The notes under the pieces: model-generated
The model's input: the letters and a program-made list of their open reading frames with translations, nothing else
Database searches by the model: none
Told to the model about the DNA's origin: nothing
Shown here: one piece after another, positions 40,345 to 49,077 of the stretch
Numbering within the stretch: position 1 is the stretch's first letter
Layout of the letters: each line of letters starts with the position of its first letter
Position numbers and translations under genes: made by a program
Source of the DNA: JAFLCM01 sp964510955
GTDB taxonomy: Bacteria; Planctomycetota; Phycisphaerae; Phycisphaerales; UBA1924
NCBI GenBank assembly: GCA_964510955.1
Contig: CAZEDW010000014.1
Coordinates: 1 to 64,000, forward strand
Direction of reading: 5' to 3'
Length of the DNA: 64,000 nt

Positions 40345-41331
40345 CTAGACCGCCGCTCCCACCGCCCCCTTCACCGCCCGTTTGATCTTCCCCTTGTTCG
40401 GCAGGTACTCCATCTCCAGGTTCTTCGCGTAGGGCGTGGGCACATCGTTGGTGTTCACGCGCACCGGCTCATGATCCAAGTGATCGAACGCTCGCTCGAT
40501 GGTCTGGGTGATCACCTCGGTGGCGACGCTGGCGAAGGGCCAGGACTGATCGACCACCACCAGGCGGCCCGTCTTCTTCACGCTGTTGATGATGGCCTCG
40601 ATGTCGAGGGGGCGGATGGTGCGCATGTCGAGCACGTCGCAGGTGATGCCCTCACCAGCGAGTTCGTCGGCGGCTTCCATGCAGAAGTTCACGGGGCGCC
40701 CGAAGCTGACGAGGGTGCAGTCGGTGCCTTCGCGCCGGAGGATCGATTGGCCGAAGGGGATGGTGTACTCCTCTTCGGGGACTTCGCCCTTGTCGCCGAG
40801 CATGCGCTCGGACTCGAGGAAGAAGACCGGGTCGTCGTCGCGGATGGCGGTCTTGAGCAGGCCCTTGGCGTCGTAGGGGCAGCTCGGGATGGCGATCTTG
40901 AGGCCGGGGACGTTTGAGTACAGCGCCTCGACGCACCACGAGTGGGTGCTGCCGAGCTGGCCGCCGGCGCCGTTGTTGCCGCGGAAGACGATGGGGCAGC
41001 CCCATTGGCCGCCGGACATGTAGAGCATCTTGGCGGCGTTGTTCAGGATCTGGTCGGCGGCGACGAGGCTGAACGACCACGACATGAACTCGATGATGGG
41101 GCGCAGGCCGTACATGGCGGCCCCGATGCCCAGGCCCGCAAAGCCGTTCTCGCTGATGGGCGAGTCGATGATGCGCTTGGGCCCGAACTCGTCGAGCATG
41201 CCCTGGGAGACCTTGTAGGCGCCGTTGTACTGGGCGACTTCCTCGCCGAGGAGGAAGATGCGCGGGTCGCGGCGCATCTCTTCGGACATGGCTTCACGGA
41301 GGGCTTCGCGGAAGGTGATGACTCGGGACAT
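40345..41331 (-). CDS. pdhB: pyruvate dehydrogenase E1 component, beta subunit
   Basis: A 328-residue E1-beta subunit that, with E1-alpha and thiamine diphosphate, decarboxylates pyruvate. It has the usual E1-beta sequence: I-T-F-R-E-A-L-R-E-A-M, L-G-E-E-V-A-Q-Y-N-G-A-Y-K-V-S-Q-G, S-P-I-S-E-N-G-F, G-N-N-G-A-G-G-Q-L-G-S-T-H-S and L-R-T-I-R-P-L-D. No E1-alpha gene is upstream: the next gene on this strand is queG. GGAGTCC lies before the ATG at 41331. It heads a unit with the cassette and pdhC. Confidence 0.94.
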   Translation of the reverse strand: MSRVITFREALREAMSEEMRRDPRIFLLGEEVAQYNGAYKVSQGMLDEFGPKRIIDSPISENGFAGLGIGAAMYGLRPIIEFMSWSFSLVAADQILNNAAKMLYMSGGQWGCPIVFRGNNGAGGQLGSTHSWCVEALYSNVPGLKIAIPSCPYDAKGLLKTAIRDDDPVFFLESERMLGDKGEVPEEEYTIPFGQSILRREGTDCTLVSFGRPVNFCMEAADELAGEGITCDVLDMRTIRPLDIEAIINSVKKTGRLVVVDQSWPFASVATEVITQTIERAFDHLDHEPVRVNTNDVPTPYAKNLEMEYLPNKGKIKRAVKGAVGAAV

Positions 41332-41545
41332 GGATGGACTCCGGAGCCGTTGGAGTGATTCCAATCTGGCTCGGGCTTGGGCTGATTCGATTGGACCGCG
41401 GGTGCGGCGCTGCCGGCGCGTCCCGCGGGTAAAGCGCTTTTTCACGGTTCGCCGCGGGGACTGGGATCATAGGGACCGCGCGCCCCCCTGCTCCACCGAG
41501 GGTGTGCCGCGGGCTGAACGGCTTCCGTACGGACCAGCGTGGGGA

Positions 41546-42538
<993 letters not shown>

Positions 42539-42542
42539 GGCG

Positions 42543-43418
42543 TCACGCCGCCGCCGCGCCGGCGACGGCGAGGCCGCACCAGGAGGTCAGAACGCGCGAC
42601 GCCTCGGGCAGCGCCGTCTCGGGCGCCGCGAGATCGGGCAGCCACGCCTTGTCCCACGCGAAGACAACCCAGGCGCTCGAACCGGCGGCGTTGAGCGCCT
42701 CGCACACGGCGCGGATCGGGAGGTCTCCCTGGCCCGGCAGGCACGGGCGGCCCGCCTTGGTGTCGCGGACGCGGACCGCTTCCAGGCGCGGCCCCAGAAG
42801 TTTCACGGCGTCCTGGTCCTTGTCGCCCGCCGCCACGCCCGCGCCGATGTCGTAGCTCGCGCCCAGGAGCGGACTGCCGACCAGCTCGATGATCTTGGCC
42901 AGGTCCCGTGCGCCTGCGAAGTCGGCGGCGTTTTCGATCAGGACGCGCACATCGCGGTTGCGGGCGTGGTCGCAGATATCGCGGAGCCGGTTGGTGATGC
43001 GCCGGAGCGCAGACCACTTGGTATCGCCGGGCACCCCCGGAACAGGGGCGCCGGGCACTTCAAGGGCGAATACCCGGATGTACCGCGCACCCGTCGCGGC
43101 GGCCAGGTCCACCATCCGCTTGCCCGCCCGCACACCGGCGTAGCGCTTGGCGAAGACGTGTCCCATCATGGGCGGGAAGACCGGGGCGTCGAGGCGGACG
43201 CCGGTGCCCAGGCCGCACAGGTCCACGCCGTTGTCGCGGAACAGAGCGCGGACCTTGGCAGGGTCGGTCGAGGCGGGTTCGGAGGCGAAGGCGTGGGTGT
43301 CGCCGTCGCCGAAGCTGCGCAGCTCGACTCCACGGAATCCGTACTCGGCGGCGGCGCGGGCGACGCGGTCGAGGGTCCAATCCGGGCAGGCGACGGTCGA
43401 GAAGGCGGTGCGGAGCAT
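42543..43418 (-). CDS. sugar phosphate isomerase/epimerase family (TIM barrel)
   Basis: A 291-residue xylose-isomerase-like TIM-barrel protein. It has F-S-T-V-A-C-P-D-W-T-L, the E in R-G-V-E-L-R, a later V-L-I-E-N-A-A-D-F and S-Y-D-I-G-A at the metal-site positions, and L-E-A-V-R-V-R-D. The substrate is unknown; the family covers isomerases, epimerases and dehydratases. TATCCT lies 9 bases before the ATG at 43418, so its mRNA may be leaderless. It is the first gene of a two-gene unit with queG and is divergent from the liv operon. Confidence 0.85.
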   Translation of the reverse strand: MLRTAFSTVACPDWTLDRVARAAAEYGFRGVELRSFGDGDTHAFASEPASTDPAKVRALFRDNGVDLCGLGTGVRLDAPVFPPMMGHVFAKRYAGVRAGKRMVDLAAATGARYIRVFALEVPGAPVPGVPGDTKWSALRRITNRLRDICDHARNRDVRVLIENAADFAGARDLAKIIELVGSPLLGASYDIGAGVAAGDKDQDAVKLLGPRLEAVRVRDTKAGRPCLPGQGDLPIRAVCEALNAAGSSAWVVFAWDKAWLPDLAAPETALPEASRVLTSWCGLAVAGAAAA

Positions 43419-43427
43419 GGGAGGGGC

Positions 43428-43433
43428 AGGATA
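43428..43433 (-). promoter_or_regulatory. -10 element close to the start at 43418
   Basis: TATCCT on the minus strand lies 9 bases before the ATG at 43418. The divergent liv operon has a TACCCT at 43476-43481, so two promoters share about 100 bases. Confidence 0.38.
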
Positions 43434-43521
43434 CCGGGGCCGGCGGGGGCAGGCGAACAAGTCGCCGGGGTTTGGTACCCTGCGGGCCGCTGAGATCAAT
43501 GACATTCCCGGAGACTTCCCG

Positions 43522-44808
43522 ATGGCTTCGCTCAGGCCGTGTTCAAACCTGCTGACCGCTTTCGCGCTGATCGCTTCCCTGTCGCTCTTGGGCGGGTGCG
43601 AAAAGAAAGATGAGGCGGCCAAGCCGGCGCCCGCGACGGGGGCCGGCGCGGCCAAACCCGCCGGCGACGGCGTGGCTGCCAGCTCCTCTGCGCCGGAGGC
43701 GGCGGCCGCGAAGCCCGCTGAGGGCGGTGGAGCCGGGCCGATCCTGATCGGCCACTACGGTTCGCTCACAGGCTCCAAGGCAACCTTCGGCAAGTCCACC
43801 GATCAGGGCATCAAGCTGGCGGTCAAGGAGATCAACGCCAAGGGCGGCGTCTCTGTCGGCGGCACGAAGCACAAAGTCGAGCTGCTTTCCGAAGACACCG
43901 AGGGCAAGGCCGAGAAGGCCGGCACCGTTGTCACCAAGCTTATCACCAAGGACAAGGTTTCCGCCCTCCTGGGCGAGGTGGCGTCGAGCATCACGCTGGC
44001 GGGCGCGCCGGTGGCCCAGCAGTACGGCGTACCGATGATCACGCCATCCTCCACCAACCCGGCCTGCACCGCGGTGGGCGACATGATCTTCCGGGTGTGC
44101 TTCATCGACCCGTTCCAGGGCTTCGCGTGCGCCAAGTTCTGCCACGAGAACCTGAAGATGACCAAGGTCGCCCTGCTGTTCGACCAGGCCGGCGCCTACT
44201 CGGTGGGCTTGAAGGACGAGTTCGCCAAGGCCTTCCAGGGCATGGGCGGCACCATCGTCAGCACCCAGGCCTACAACGAGGGCGACAGCGACTTCAAGGC
44301 CCAGCTCACCCGCATCCGCGAGGCCCAGCCGCAGGCCATCTTCGTGCCCGGTTACTACACCGAGGTGGCCAACATCGCGCTGCAGGCCAAGCAGCTCAAC
44401 CTGACGGTGCCGCTCATTGGCGGCGACGGGTGGGACTCCGAAGACCTGGCCAAGAACGCGGGCAAGGCGATCGAGGGCTGCTTCTACTCAAACCACTACG
44501 CCTCGGACCAGCCCACGAAGGAGATCCAGGACTTTGTGTCCAAGTACAAGGCCGACTTCGGATCGGTCCCCGACGGTCTGGCGGCGCTGGGGTATGACGC
44601 GGCGAACATCCTCTTTGACGCCATGGGGCGGGCCAAGAGCCTCGGCGGGAAGGACCTGGCGGCGGCGATCGCCGGCACCAAGGACTTCAAGGGTGTTACG
44701 GGCTCGATCACGCTGAACGCCGAGCGCGACGCGGTGAAGCCGGCGGTCATGGTGCAGATGAAGGGCGGGGTGCCGGTCTACGCGGCGACGGTCGAGCCCA
44801 CCCGGTAG
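43522..44808 (+). CDS. livJ: branched-chain amino acid ABC transporter, substrate-binding lipoprotein
   Basis: A 428-residue binding protein. It is a lipoprotein with lipobox L-L-G-G-C26, followed by a 45-residue Ala/Pro-rich linker. The bilobed binding fold begins P-I-L-I-G-H-Y-G-S-L-T-G and includes A-G-A-P-V-A-Q-Q-Y-G-V-P-M-I-T-P-S-S-T-N-P and F-D-Q-A-G-A-Y-S-V-G. It is a type I periplasmic binding protein of the LivJ/LivK family. It opens the liv operon. GGAGAC precedes the ATG at 43522. Confidence 0.93.
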   Translation: MASLRPCSNLLTAFALIASLSLLGGCEKKDEAAKPAPATGAGAAKPAGDGVAASSSAPEAAAAKPAEGGGAGPILIGHYGSLTGSKATFGKSTDQGIKLAVKEINAKGGVSVGGTKHKVELLSEDTEGKAEKAGTVVTKLITKDKVSALLGEVASSITLAGAPVAQQYGVPMITPSSTNPACTAVGDMIFRVCFIDPFQGFACAKFCHENLKMTKVALLFDQAGAYSVGLKDEFAKAFQGMGGTIVSTQAYNEGDSDFKAQLTRIREAQPQAIFVPGYYTEVANIALQAKQLNLTVPLIGGDGWDSEDLAKNAGKAIEGCFYSNHYASDQPTKEIQDFVSKYKADFGSVPDGLAALGYDAANILFDAMGRAKSLGGKDLAAAIAGTKDFKGVTGSITLNAERDAVKPAVMVQMKGGVPVYAATVEPTR

Positions 44809-44879
44809 GCCGGCGGCCCGCGCCACGCCCGGGTTTGGGCGGCGGCCGGCGCGGCCGGATGTGCCGTCCCGCCTTGCGG

Positions 44880-44885
44880 TAATCT
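44880..44885 (+). promoter_or_regulatory. -10 element close to the livH start
   Basis: TAATCT ends 9 bases before the TTG start at 44895. It could drive the permease and ATPase genes separately from livJ. Confidence 0.35.
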
Positions 44886-44894
44886 CCCCCCGCC

Positions 44895-45821
44895 TTGGAC
44901 CAACTGCTCCAAACCCTGAAGGACGGTGTCACCCTCGGGAGCCTGTATGCGCTGATCGCGCTGGGCTACACGATGGTGTACGGCATCCTGAAGTTCATCA
45001 ACTTCGCCCACTCGGACATCGTGGTGCTGGGGGCGTGGCTGAGCCTGAACATCGCCACCAAGCTGCTGGGTGTCCTAGGCGTGGAGGAGGCCCCCGCGTG
45101 GGTCGGACCGCTCGTGCTGGTCGCCGCGATGACGGGCTGCGGGCTGGTCGGCTTCACGGTCGAGCGGCTGGCGTACAAGCCGCTCCGAGGGGCGCCGCGC
45201 CTGAACGTGCTCATCACGGCCATCGGGGTGTCGCTGTTCCTGCAGAACACCGGGCAGCTCGATGCCCTGTTCGGCAACCGCCCCCGCCCCATGCCTGCCC
45301 TGATCGCCGACGTCACGCTCCTGCAGGTCGGGCAGGTTCACCTCAGCCTGCTGGACGTGGTCGGTGCCGGCACGGCGGTGGCGCTGATGGTGGCGCTTGA
45401 ATGGCTCGTCTTTCACACCAAGATGGGGAGGGCGATGCGGGCCACCAGCCACAACGTCAAGGTGGCGGCCTTGATGGGCATCCCGGTGGACCGCGTGGTG
45501 AGCTTCACGTTCATCCTGGGCTCGATGCTGGCCGCCGCGGGCGGGTTCCTGTGGGCCTTGAAGTACCAAACGATCAAGCAGCCCGCCGACGCCTCGTGGG
45601 TGCTGCTGGGGTTGAAGGCGTTTGTCGCCGCGGTGGTGGGGGGGATCGGCAACGTCCGCGGCGCCATGCTGGGGGGGCTGGCGATCGGGCTGATCGAGCA
45701 GTTCGGGGCGGCGTATCTCTCCAGTTCCATGACCAACGTGTATGTGTTCGCGATCCTCATCCTGGTTCTGCTGGTCAGGCCGGGGGGGATCCTCGGGAAG
45801 GCGACGGTGGAGAAGGTGTAG
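44895..45821 (+). CDS. livH: branched-chain amino acid ABC transporter permease LivH
   Basis: A 308-residue inner-membrane permease with about eight membrane segments. It begins D-G-V-T-L-G-S-L-Y-A-L-I-A-L-G-Y-T-M-V-Y-G-I-L-K-F-I-N-F-A-H, the family signature, and has R-A-T-S-H-N-V-K-V-A-A-L-M-G-I and A-A-V-V-G-G-I-G-N-V-R-G-A at the ATPase-contact loop. The start is TTG at 44895 with no RBS; a nearby TAATCT suggests leaderless initiation. It is the first permease of the liv operon. Confidence 0.93.
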   Translation: MDQLLQTLKDGVTLGSLYALIALGYTMVYGILKFINFAHSDIVVLGAWLSLNIATKLLGVLGVEEAPAWVGPLVLVAAMTGCGLVGFTVERLAYKPLRGAPRLNVLITAIGVSLFLQNTGQLDALFGNRPRPMPALIADVTLLQVGQVHLSLLDVVGAGTAVALMVALEWLVFHTKMGRAMRATSHNVKVAALMGIPVDRVVSFTFILGSMLAAAGGFLWALKYQTIKQPADASWVLLGLKAFVAAVVGGIGNVRGAMLGGLAIGLIEQFGAAYLSSSMTNVYVFAILILVLLVRPGGILGKATVEKV

Positions 45822-45870
45822 GGGGCGGGGGAGGTGGTCGAGTGTTCAAGTGGTCAAAGTGGTCCGGTGA

Positions 45871-47043
45871 TTGGAAGCGAGTGAGTTGACGACGAGCGTT
45901 CGTTCATCCAGCAGAGGCCCGAACCTGGTTTCGCCGGGCGTGGTGTTTGCCCGCGCGTGGCTGCCCGTTCTGGCCATCGCGGGCGTCGGCGTGGCGATGC
46001 AGCTTGTGCTGAAGCCCGCCATCAATGCCTACTGGTCCGACCTGCTCATTACCATCGGGATCAACGTGGTGCTGGCGGTGTCGCTCAACATCGTCAACGG
46101 GTTCACCGGCCAGTTCTCGATGGGGCACGCGGGTTTCCTCGCCGTGGGGGGGTATGTCTCCGGCGCGATTACCTATTACTTCTCGCTGCTGAACTGGGGC
46201 GCGGCCAAGGCCCAGGGTGGGGTGCTGAGCGGGATGCCCCTGGACACCGCCGGCCTCCCGGTGCTTGCCGGGGGCGATGCGCTCTTCCCTGTCGCGCTCA
46301 TCTGCGGCGGGTTGGTCGCGGCGCTGCTGGGGTTCGCCGTGGGGCTGCCGTCGCTTCGGCTCAAGGGCGACTATCTGGCGATCGTGACCCTGGGGTTCGG
46401 CGAGATCGTGCGCGTGCTTATCCAGCAGACGTCACCTCTGGTCACAAAGGCCGATGCCGCCCGCGATGCGGGCGTGCTGAAGCTCTCGACCAGCCTGGGC
46501 GGGGCGCTGGGATTCACCGGGCTGCCGAGCTATACGAGCCTGTTCTGGGCGTGGTTGGGGGCGGGCCTGGTAATCCTCGTGGCGTACAGGCTGAAGACTT
46601 CCAGCCCCGGGCGTGCGTTCCTGTCCATCCGCGAGGACGAGATCGCCGCCGAGGCGATGGGAGTCAACACCACGAAGTACAAGGTCTGGGCCTTCGTGAT
46701 CGCGGCGTTCTTCGCGGGCATCGCCGGGGGGCTGTCGGCCCACAAGCTGGGCGTGGCCTTGGGGCCGGTTGACGCGGGGTTCCAGCGCTCGTTCGACATC
46801 ATCATCATGGTCGTGCTGGGCGGGCTGGGCTCGATCAGCGGCGCGGCGCTGGCGGCGGTGGTGGTCACGCTGCTGCCGGAATATCTTCGACCCGTCGCCG
46901 ATTACCGGATGATCATCTTCGCGCTGGCGCTGGTGCTGATGATGATCCTGCGGCCCAAGGGGCTGCTGGGCGTGCGCGAGATCTGGGACAGGTCGTTGTG
47001 GAAGGTGGTGTTCCGGCGCGGCGGGAAGGAGCGTCGCCCATGA
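45871..47043 (+). CDS. livM: branched-chain amino acid ABC transporter permease LivM
   Basis: A 390-residue permease with eight to ten hydrophobic segments. It has the family motifs L-N-I-V-N-G-F-T-G-Q-F-S-M-G-H-A-G-F and G-L-P-S-L-R-L-K-G-D-Y-L-A-I-V-T-L-G-F-G-E-I, and the loop E-D-E-I-A-A-E-A-M-G-V-N. An insert of about 25 residues (Q-G-G-V-L-S-G-M-P-L-D-T-A-G-L) lies in the first periplasmic region. The start is uncertain: TTG at 45871 or 45886; no RBS is seen. Its TGA overlaps the livG ATG. Confidence 0.92.
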   Translation: MEASELTTSVRSSSRGPNLVSPGVVFARAWLPVLAIAGVGVAMQLVLKPAINAYWSDLLITIGINVVLAVSLNIVNGFTGQFSMGHAGFLAVGGYVSGAITYYFSLLNWGAAKAQGGVLSGMPLDTAGLPVLAGGDALFPVALICGGLVAALLGFAVGLPSLRLKGDYLAIVTLGFGEIVRVLIQQTSPLVTKADAARDAGVLKLSTSLGGALGFTGLPSYTSLFWAWLGAGLVILVAYRLKTSSPGRAFLSIREDEIAAEAMGVNTTKYKVWAFVIAAFFAGIAGGLSAHKLGVALGPVDAGFQRSFDIIIMVVLGGLGSISGAALAAVVVTLLPEYLRPVADYRMIIFALALVLMMILRPKGLLGVREIWDRSLWKVVFRRGGKERRP

Positions 47044-47813
47044 CCGACGCGCTGCTCACCGCCACTGGAATCGATAAGAGCTTCGGCGGCCTCAAAGCCG
47101 TTCAGCAGTTCAACATCACCCTGCCCGCGCGGTCGCTCAGCGGCCTGATCGGCCCCAACGGCGCCGGAAAAACCACCGTGTTCAACCTGCTCACGGGGGT
47201 GTACAAGCCCGACGCGGGGAGCGTCTCGCTTGCTGGGCAGACCCTCACCGGCCTCCGCCCCTACCAGATCGCCGGCGCGGGCGTGGCCCGGACGTTCCAG
47301 AACATCCGTCTGTTCGGCGAGCTGAGCGTGCTCGACAACGTCCGCGTGGCGTGTCACCTGCGCTGCGCCCACGGCATGCCCGCGGCGGTGCTGCGCACGA
47401 CCGCCCACTCTCGCCAGGAACACGATACGACCGCCCGCTGCCGCGAGCTCCTGGCCCTCTTCGGCCTGCTCGACCGCGAGGCTGAGCAGGCCCGCAACCT
47501 CCCCTACGGCGACCAGCGCCGCCTGGAAATCGCCCGCGCGATCGCAACCGGCCCCAAGGTGCTGCTGCTCGACGAGCCCGCCGCCGGCATGAACCCGCAG
47601 GAAAAAAAGGACCTCCGCGAGCTGATCCGCCGAATCCGCGACCAGTTCGCCCTCACGATCCTCCTCATCGAGCACGACATGGGCGTGGTAATGGACATCT
47701 GTGAGAACATCACGGTGCTGGACTACGGCAAGATCATCGCCGTGGGGCCGCCGGAGAAGGTGCAGAAGGACCCGAAGGTGATCGAGGCGTATCTGGGGGC
47801 GCCAGCGGCGTGA
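47040..47813 (+). CDS. livG: branched-chain amino acid ABC transporter ATP-binding protein LivG
   Basis: A 257-residue ATPase. It has K-S-F-G-G-L-K-A-V, Walker A G-P-N-G-A-G-K-T-T, the LivG-type G-V-A-R-T-F-Q-N-I-R-L-F, signature-region L-P-Y-G-D-Q-R-R-L-E-I-A-R, Walker B V-L-L-L-D-E-P and the H-loop I-E-H-D-M. It energises the LivHM permease together with LivF. It overlaps livM (ATGA) and the next gene (GTGA). Confidence 0.94.
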   Translation: MTDALLTATGIDKSFGGLKAVQQFNITLPARSLSGLIGPNGAGKTTVFNLLTGVYKPDAGSVSLAGQTLTGLRPYQIAGAGVARTFQNIRLFGELSVLDNVRVACHLRCAHGMPAAVLRTTAHSRQEHDTTARCRELLALFGLLDREAEQARNLPYGDQRRLEIARAIATGPKVLLLDEPAAGMNPQEKKDLRELIRRIRDQFALTILLIEHDMGVVMDICENITVLDYGKIIAVGPPEKVQKDPKVIEAYLGAPAA

Positions 47814-48268
47814 TAACAACCGCGTCCCCATGGCTTCGAAGGGTTGCACGACGGCTCACGCTGGTATTGCTGGTGCTGAATGGTTCTGCGGCTTTTGTGT
47901 TTTTGGTAGAGGTATTGGGTTTCACCAATTCCGACTTGACCCATGCCGTGCTCAGAAGATGCTTCCCCCTGCCGTTTCTCGGCGCGGTTTCAGCGCTGCT
48001 GCCTCTCCTCGATATTGACCGTGTCAGCTCCGTTCGCGTGGCAGCTATCGCTTCTGGCGTGATTTGCACCGCTTTGTCTGGCGTTGGCGGTTTGGGTAAC
48101 ACGATGTCAATCGACGACTACGGCGGCCGCGTGGCTGGCTGGGTGCGTGTTACTCTCTGTGCGTTGGCGTTTTTGACGGGGCTTTTTGTCGTTGCAATCT
48201 CGTTGGTTCTTCGGCCAGACCCACGACGCCGTCGTCTGAATTCTCTGGACGATACAAGCCACAGGTAA
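47810..48268 (+). CDS. small polytopic membrane protein inside the liv operon
   Basis: A 152-residue protein with about four transmembrane segments (L-V-L-L-V-L-N-G-S-A-A-F-V-F-L-V near the start, L-C-A-L-A-F-L-T-G-L-F-V-V-A-I near the end) and a basic tail R-P-D-P-R-R-R-R-L. No family is recognised. It is lower in G+C than the genes around it and lies between livG and livF, where the usual order has none. The GTG at 47810 overlaps the livG stop, so translation may be coupled. It may be a late insertion; the frame is intact. Confidence 0.6.
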   Translation: MITTASPWLRRVARRLTLVLLVLNGSAAFVFLVEVLGFTNSDLTHAVLRRCFPLPFLGAVSALLPLLDIDRVSSVRVAAIASGVICTALSGVGGLGNTMSIDDYGGRVAGWVRVTLCALAFLTGLFVVAISLVLRPDPRRRRLNSLDDTSHR

Positions 48269-48283
48269 CATGCTCCGTCAAAT

Positions 48284-49003
48284 ATGGCGCTCCTCGAAGT
48301 CAACAACCTCATCGTCCGCTACGGCGCCATCGAAGCGCTGCACGGCATCAGCCTGGCCGTCGAGCAGGGCCAGATCGTCACGCTCATCGGCTGCAACGGC
48401 GCCGGAAAGTCCACCACGCTCCGGGCCATCTCCGGGCTCATCAGGCCCGCCAGGGGCGAGATCAGGTTCGACGGACGCACCATCACCGGCCTCGCCCCGC
48501 ACCTGATCGTCCGCGCGGGCATCGCTCACTCGCCCGAGGGGCGAGGCGTGTTCCCCAACATGACCGTCGATGAGAACCTCTCGCTCGGCGCCTTCGCCCG
48601 CCCGCGCTCCGAGGCCGCCCAGATCAAGCAGGATCGCGAAAAATCGCTCGACCTGTTCCCGCGCCTGCGGGAGCGGCTGACCCAGTTCGCCGGCACGCTG
48701 TCCGGCGGCGAGCAGCAGATGCTCGCCATGGCCCGCGCCCTGCTCGCCCGCCCGCGACTCTTGCTGCTGGATGAGCCGAGCCTGGGCCTGGCCCCGCAGG
48801 TGGTCCAGACGATCTTCCAGATCATCCGCGACATCAACGCCGCCGGCACCACGATCCTGCTGGTCGAGCAAAACGCCCACATGGCCCTGAAGGTCGCCCA
48901 CCACGGCTACGTGCTGGAGGTTGGCAAGATCGCGATGAGCGATTCGGCACGCGTGCTGGAAGCTTCGGACGAGGTGCGGAAGGCGTATCTGGGGGTGGGC
49001 TGA
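48284..49003 (+). CDS. livF: branched-chain amino acid ABC transporter ATP-binding protein LivF
   Basis: A 239-residue ATPase. It has V-N-N-L-I-V-R-Y-G-A-I-E-A-L-H-G, Walker A G-C-N-G-A-G-K-S-T (Cys in place of the usual Pro), the LivF block H-S-P-E-G-R-G-V-F-P-N-M-T-V-x-E-N-L, signature L-S-G-G-E-Q-Q-M, Walker B L-L-L-D-E-P-S-L-G-L and H-loop V-E-Q-N. With LivG it forms the ATPase pair of the liv transporter. It is the last gene of the operon, 15 bases after the inserted membrane gene. Confidence 0.95.
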   Translation: MALLEVNNLIVRYGAIEALHGISLAVEQGQIVTLIGCNGAGKSTTLRAISGLIRPARGEIRFDGRTITGLAPHLIVRAGIAHSPEGRGVFPNMTVDENLSLGAFARPRSEAAQIKQDREKSLDLFPRLRERLTQFAGTLSGGEQQMLAMARALLARPRLLLLDEPSLGLAPQVVQTIFQIIRDINAAGTTILLVEQNAHMALKVAHHGYVLEVGKIAMSDSARVLEASDEVRKAYLGVG

Positions 49004-49065
49004 GGCAGGGCGTCAACGCGAATGCGCGGCAAACTGAAGGGTCGGTCCCGCCGGCCCGCGCGGGG

Positions 49066-49071
49066 TATTCT
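49066..49071 (+). promoter_or_regulatory. -10 element close to the recG start
   Basis: TATTCT ends 6 bases before the GTG at 49078, as for a leaderless message. Confidence 0.4.
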
Positions 49072-49077
49072 GACAGC

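Noticed and set aside
45841..45885. Short direct repeats (AGTGGTC and similar) between livH and livM as a regulatory element
   Set aside because: The repeats are short and imperfect and may only be low-complexity sequence; I saw no symmetry.
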